Shown here in pieces: positions 59,046-64,000 of a DNA stretch of 64,000 nt. The notes beneath the pieces are model-generated. The model saw only the letters and a list, made by a program, of their open reading frames with translations, had not been told where the DNA came from and ran no database searches. Every line of letters starts with the position of its first letter. The first letter of the stretch is position 1. Position numbers and translations under genes: made by a program. Origin of the DNA: Myotis daubentonii (Eukaryota; Chordata; Mammalia; Chiroptera; Vespertilionidae). The stretch is from positions 33,297,341 through 33,361,340 of the forward strand of contig NC_081844.1 in the NCBI RefSeq assembly GCF_963259705.1, given 5' to 3'.

Positions 59046-62000
59046 ATGCGGCCCACCCGGACTGATCTCTGGCTGCGCCTGGCCTTGCCCCTGGCCTTGG
59101 CCCTCGTTTGCCCCGCATCTGTGGGGTTGGTCTCGGCCCGGGCCCCCATCTATGTCAGCAGCTGGGCCGTGCGGGTGTCTGAGGGTTCCCGGGAGGCCGA
59201 GCGCCTGGCACGCAGATTCGGTTTCGTCAACCTGGGGCTGGTGGGTGGGACCCGGATGAACTGGAGGGGGCGGGACTGGACAACCCAAGACACTAGGCCC
59301 CGACAGATGGGAAGGTGTCTCTCGGGTCCCCTAGATATCAAGAACTCCCAACCAACCCCTGCTTCAGATTCGAGGACCCCCAGAGGGCACATGAAGCTCG
59401 CACCAGGGCATCTGGTTGGGGGAGGATGCAAACGGGGCATCCTGCAGGGCATCAGGGAAGCCGGGTCCTAGCGATCAGCTGCTCCCGCACATTCCCAGAT
59501 CTTCCCTGATGGACAGTACTTCCACCTGCGGCACAGGGGTGTGGTCCAGCAGTCCCTGACCCCGCACTGGGGCCACCGCCTGCGCCTGAAGAAAGACCCC
59601 AAGGTGAGCCTGGCCTTGAGGCTGCCCCCTCAGGGTCTTAGACACGTCCTGTTATTCTTGTGATTGTTATGAATGGCTGTGATCTTTGGCAACTCACCTG
59701 CTCTCTCTGAGTCTTGGTTTTCACCTGGCCCTCCAGTCCATACAGTGGGGACCCAGACAGGGAAGGTCTGTGGAGAGCAACAGATCATGTGTGTGCGTGA
59801 TGCACATTCCAGGGCCTGGCACACTATCAACATTTCTTATCAACCACCCCCCTTACCTCCTCTATTTTGACCTGAATGATTAAGATTCCCAGGTACTCTA
59901 CAAGCTGAGGATTTGAGGCTGAGTCTGGCAAGTACTTGGGAGCCACAAAGGGGTATGAACTGGGCTGAGGAGCTGATCCATAAGGAGACAAGAGGCCCAA
60001 CTGTTCAAAACCTGCCTGGAGCATTGGCGACAGAGAGAACTGGCCAGTTGGAGATGTGGTTTTCGAGAGAGAAGCCAGGGCTTGCCGATGGATCAGATGC
60101 ATGGGACAGTTCCCAAGACTGGAGCAGAGCAAATGAGGAGATGATGGCCCTGATGGCTGAAATGGGAGTAGAGGGACATGAGTTGGTTTGGGGGGAAAGG
60201 GGTGGGGAGATCAACAAGGAAAGAAGAAGAGCAAAGATCTGAGAATGAGCAGCCCAGTCAGGCAGAACAGCAAGTGCCAAGGCCCTGAGGCAGCCATTGC
60301 GACAGCAGCAAAGGAAGGCTTGTGAGGGCCAGGAAGGGAGGGCCTTGTGGGCCCTGGAGTGTGTGGTGGGAAGCCCTGGGAGGGTTTCAACAAAGAGTAA
60401 GGCTGCTATGTGTTGAGAATGAATTATAGGAGAAGAGCGGAGGGGTCAGCTAGAGGACCAGGAGGTGGTAGAGAGCAGTGGCCACTGCAGGGGGGAGATG
60501 GGCAGGCCTTGGGCAGAGGGATCTAGAACAGAGATGGGGGAAGGGGCAGAGTTGGGACCCTAGGACTCCATGCCACCTCAGGCAGTAACCAATTACCTGT
60601 GGCCCTGGGGATGGGTGCTCCAAGCGTCTCGGCACCTTCTGAGGGCAGAGCCCCAGACACATGGGGACCCAGACGAGCAGCCCCAGAAAGCACAAGGTCC
60701 CAGGCCTCGTCCCACACCACAAGCAGTAGACAACCCAGACACACATTCCACTACAAGCACAGCCTCAAGGACAGTTGCCCCCTGTTGGACCCTGGGAAGG
60801 GGCCTATGCAGACCCTGGACACAGGCTTGGGCCCTTGGACCAAGAGCTGGCGGAAAGGGCTCAGAGGGGCAGGCCTTCGTTTGCGGAGCATGGCCCTCTA
60901 AAGTGCAGGATAGCCCAGCCGGTGTGGCTTAGGGGTGAGCATCAACCTGTGAACCAGGAGGTCACAGTTCAATTCCCGGTCATCGGTCCCTAGCGGGGGT
61001 CCATGCAGGAGGTAGTTGATCAATGATTCTCCCTGAGAGTGTGGATGCTGCAGGGCCGAGGTGGGCTAGGCACGCTCTTCATCTGGGCGTGTGGCAATGG
61101 CGGCCTGCACTATGACAACTGCAATGATAGAAACATGGATGTTTCTATCTTTCTCTACCTCCCCTTTCCTTTCTGAAATCAATAAAAAGATATTTTTAAA
61201 ATAATAAAGTGCAGGATAGCTGGGAGGAGGGCAGGCTAGGCTTGTTGGTCCAGCCCCCTCCCTTGCTGCATGTCCCCCTCAGGTGCAGTGGTTTGAGCAG
61301 CAGACTCTGCAGTGGCGTGTGAAGCGCTCCTTAGTGGCACCCACAGACCCCTGGTTCTCCAAGCAGTGGTACATGGTGAGCGGGCTGGGCCAGGTGGTCG
61401 GGCCAGGCCAGGCCAGAGCCCTACTAACTCTAGCCCCCACCTGGCATAGAACAACAAGATGCAGCCGGATCTAAACATCCTGAAAGTCTGGAACCAGGGG
61501 CTGTCAGGCCAGGGCATCGTGGTCTCTGTCCTGGACGATGGCATTGAGAAGGACCACCCAGACCTCTGGGCCAACTATGTGAGCCTGAGTTGAACTGGGG
61601 CGGGGGCTGCCCCTCGTCCCCCGGTCCCATGGCCTGCTCCAACCCCCTCACATCCCCACCTCACCCTTAGGATCCCCTGGCCAGCTATGACTTCAACGAC
61701 TATGACCCAGACCCCCAACCACGATACACTCCCAGTGATGAGAACCGGTGAGCCTGGGGGCCTGGGGGTGGCCCTTGTGCCCTGTGAGGGCCAGGTGAGC
61801 TGTGACAGGCACTCCTCTCTGCCCTGACACCAGGCACGGGACCCGCTGTGCTGGGGAAGTAGCAGCCATAGCTAACAACAGGTTCTGTGGTACAGGCGTC
61901 GCCTACAACGCCCGAATTGGAGGTACTCCGACGCGCCAAGGATAGGGGCTGGATGAGGTGGCACTGGGTGGCTGATAACACCAGGGAGATTTGGCAGGTC

Positions 62001-64000
62001 AACCAGGGGAGGAAACTTCTTGGTGCCCTCGCCTTTGTTGCTTAGACTCAGGGTGTGGAGAGCTGAGCCTGCACAGATGCCTCCACCCCCAGGAGCAGAG
62101 AGAGGGGCTGGCTAGGGTGTTTGGAGCTGGCCTGGATGGGTGAGGGTGCCGGCAGGGCTGTCTGCAGAGGACCGACAGCTGCCTGTGCAGGCGTGCGCAT
62201 GCTGGATGGCACCATTACTGATGTCATTGAGGCCCAGTCACTGAGCCTGCAGCCGCAGCACATCCACATCTACAGTGCCAGCTGGGGCCCCGAGGACGAT
62301 GGCCGAACGGTGGACGGTCCAGGCATCCTCACCCGAGAAGCTTTCAGGCGTGGCGTCACCCAAGTGAGCAGGATCTGGGGTTTTGGAGGGCCTGTGCCTG
62401 CATGAAAGGCTGACACCCCCATCCCCTGTCCTGTCCCCATCTGCAGGGCCGAGGTGGGCTGGGCACGCTCTTCATCTGGGCGTCTGGCAATGGCGGCCTG
62501 CACTATGACAACTGCAACTGTGACGGCTACACCAACAGCATCCACACTCTCTCTGTGGGCAGCACCACCCAGCAGGGCCATGTGCCCTGGTACAGCGAAG
62601 CCTGCGCCTCCACTCTCACCACCACCTACAGCAGTGGCCTTGTCACCGACCCCCAAATTGTGAGTGGACCCCTTCACCATGCTCACTCTGTCTGGCCCAG
62701 CCTGGTCCCCCCACCTTCCCTCTTGTCTCCCCACCTTCCCTCCAGTCCCCATGTCTTCCCTCCTATCCTCCCAACTTCCCTCCAGCCCCCTCTACCCCAG
62801 TCCCTGCCTTCCCTCCTATCCCCCTCCATCCCTCACCTTCTCTCCTGTTCCCCAACCTTCCCTCCTGGGTCCCCATCCTCCCTCCTGTCCCCCCACATTC
62901 TTTCCTTTCCCTTCTGTTCCCTTATCTTCCTTCCTCTCAGGGATTGCTCCTGCAGTGCTGGAAGGTAGACATGGGTCCCAGGCCCCATCCCACTGTTGCC
63001 CCTTCACACACCCTGGCCTGTGCTTCTGGGGTGTGGACCTGGGCAGTGCTCAGGCCCCTTGTCTGGTGTAATGCTCTGCAGTGCCTTCTTGAGTCCCTGG
63101 TTCCATGTGAACAAGGGCTGGGTTTTCATGTGCACCGGGCCCCCGAACTCCCATCTCTGCCCCCAGGTCACCACGGACCTGTACCACCAGTGCACCGACA
63201 AGCATACAGGCACCTCGGCCTCTGCCCCACTGGCTGCAGGCATAATTGCTCTGGCTCTGGAGGCCAAGTAGGTGATAATGGGGACCCTACTACCACCCTG
63301 ACCCCCCAGTTGTGGCCCCAGCTTACTCCCTCACCTCCCCCAGCCCGTTCTTGACATGGAGGGACATGCAGCACTTGGTGGTTCGTGCATCCAGGCAGGC
63401 ACACCTTCAGGCTGAGGACTGGAGGACCAATGGCGTGGGGCGCCAAGGTACTGCATGGCCCGGTGGGGGTGGGGACACCATGGCCACAGAGTGAGTGACG
63501 GCCCCCCTCCACACAGTGAGCCACCACTATGGCTATGGGTTGCTGGATGCTGGGCTGCTGGTAGACTTGGCTCGCACATGGCTGCCCACACAGCCCCAGA
63601 AGAAATGTGCCATTCGAGTCCTCCACAAACCCACGTGAGCACTCTCCTCGGTCCCAGCCACTGCGCATTACCTGCCACCTCCCCATTCCTCCGACAACAC
63701 GGACAACACCGTCACATCCCCAGCCCTCTCCCACACCCAGGCAGACACTTGGGAGGCAGGCCCTGAGGCCTCAGTAAATCCTGAAGGTGGGCCCCATGAT
63801 CTGAGCCCAGACCCTGCCTGCTGGCCGCCCATCCCCCCCAGCAGGCCAGCAGGAGGGGCCCTGATGCCCCATGCCACCCATAGCCCCATCCTGGCGCTGA
63901 TGCACATGAGAAAGAAAGTGTCGGCCTGTGCTGGCCGTGCCAACTACATCCGCTCACTGGAGCATGTGCAGGTGCAGCTGTCCCTATCCTACAGCCGCCG
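59046..64000 (+). CDS. PCSK4: Proprotein convertase subtilisin/kexin type 4 (right end cut)
   Basis: Coding exons: 59046-59240, 59499-59603, 61283-61375, 61450-61578, 61671-61747, 61834-61922, 62191-62363, 62447-62659, 63167-63267, 63344-63447, 63517-63634, and 63884 to the window edge; all GT-AG and in phase. A secretory-pathway serine protease of germ cells needed for sperm fertilising ability. Residues about 1-30 are a signal peptide. The prodomain ends at the self-cleavage site RVKR (about 112-115). The subtilisin-like catalytic domain has Asp160 (VLDDGIE), His201 (RHGTRCAGE), oxyanion Asn302 (ASGNGG) and Ser375 (TSASAP), all exactly seven positions later than in furin. The P domain starts near residue 455 and is cut at the window end. 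The start is chosen for its Kozak context (gccgccATGc) and signal peptide; the open frame upstream is not used. Intron 2 holds a SINE carrying a copied piece of exon 8. Confidence 0.94.
60914..61204 (+). repeat. Ves SINE carrying a copy of PCSK4 exon 8
   Basis: Forward SINE in PCSK4 intron 2, flanked by the perfect 15-bp duplication taaagtgcaggatag (60899-60913 and 61205-61219). Its body is interrupted after 'gattctccct' at 61034 by about 100 bp copied from PCSK4 exon 8 and its acceptor. Confidence 0.93.
61035..61136. other. Templated insertion from PCSK4 exon 8
   Basis: 61035-61050 is a perfect 16-base reverse complement of 62536-62551. 61048-61124 is a direct copy of 62441-62517 (77 bp, two mismatches), including the exon 8 acceptor ctgcag and codons for the region around the oxyanion Asn. 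The two parts share ctg. 61126-61136 is a perfect inverted copy of the neighbouring SINE bases 61139-61149. Confidence 0.92.

Larger units (their letters stand above)
59604..61282 (+). other. PCSK4: PCSK4 intron 2
   Basis: 1.7-kb intron. An MIR/L2-type old repeat seems to occupy about 60280-60500 ('aaggccctgaggcagccatt', 'ggccttgtgggccctggagt'). A Ves SINE with an insertion is at 60914-61204. The rest shows nothing I can name. Confidence 0.65.

Overview
This window is nuclear DNA of a mammal, most likely a vesper bat (Vespertilionidae). About 25 copies of the tRNA-derived Ves SINE are present. There are also a HeliBat-type Helitron, a SPIN-type hAT transposon, several other short non-autonomous hAT elements and a class II ERV solo LTR. 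This repeat mix fits vespertilionid bats and no other mammal family I know of. Genes have introns with GT-AG borders; there is nothing bacterial or viral apart from old insertions.

Five protein genes lie in the order known from human 19p13.3 (read in reverse): MEX3D (+, only its last exon and 3' UTR), PLK5 (-, 15 coding exons, complete), ADAMTSL5 (+, 12 coding exons, complete), REEP6 (-, 6 coding exons, complete) and PCSK4 (+, 12 exons, cut by the right edge inside the P domain). I built every exon chain from splice sites, codon phase and protein similarity. All phases close without a frameshift, giving 599 aa for PLK5, 484 aa for ADAMTSL5 and 213 aa for REEP6.

Layout: 1-5605 is MEX3D intron; 5606-7870 the MEX3D last exon; 7871-18613 intergenic and repeat-rich, with an unassigned CpG/promoter-like block at 14.24-14.92 kb; 18614-27387 PLK5; 27388-36100 a heavily rearranged intergenic stretch (Helitron, L1, a large inverted repeat, a minisatellite, a templated insertion); 36.1-43.4 kb ADAMTSL5 with its CpG island; 43420-52366 intergenic; 52367-58101 REEP6; 58102-59045 a short divergent promoter shared by REEP6 and PCSK4; 59046-64000 PCSK4. 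The genes share no pathway; their adjacency is conserved synteny, and only REEP6 and PCSK4 look likely to share control.

The strongest unexplained signals are: (i) a 1.2-kb open frame with five 117-bp (39-codon) repeats filling the REEP6 terminal exon in another frame, ending just before the poly(A) signal; (ii) two SINEs, at 34 kb and 61 kb, that each carry an insertion made of an inverted copy plus a direct copy of nearby sequence joined at microhomology, one of them copying a PCSK4 catalytic exon; (iii) a 380-bp-arm inverted repeat with a sharp step in arm identity; (iv) an ERV solo LTR nested in a hAT element, both with perfect target duplications.
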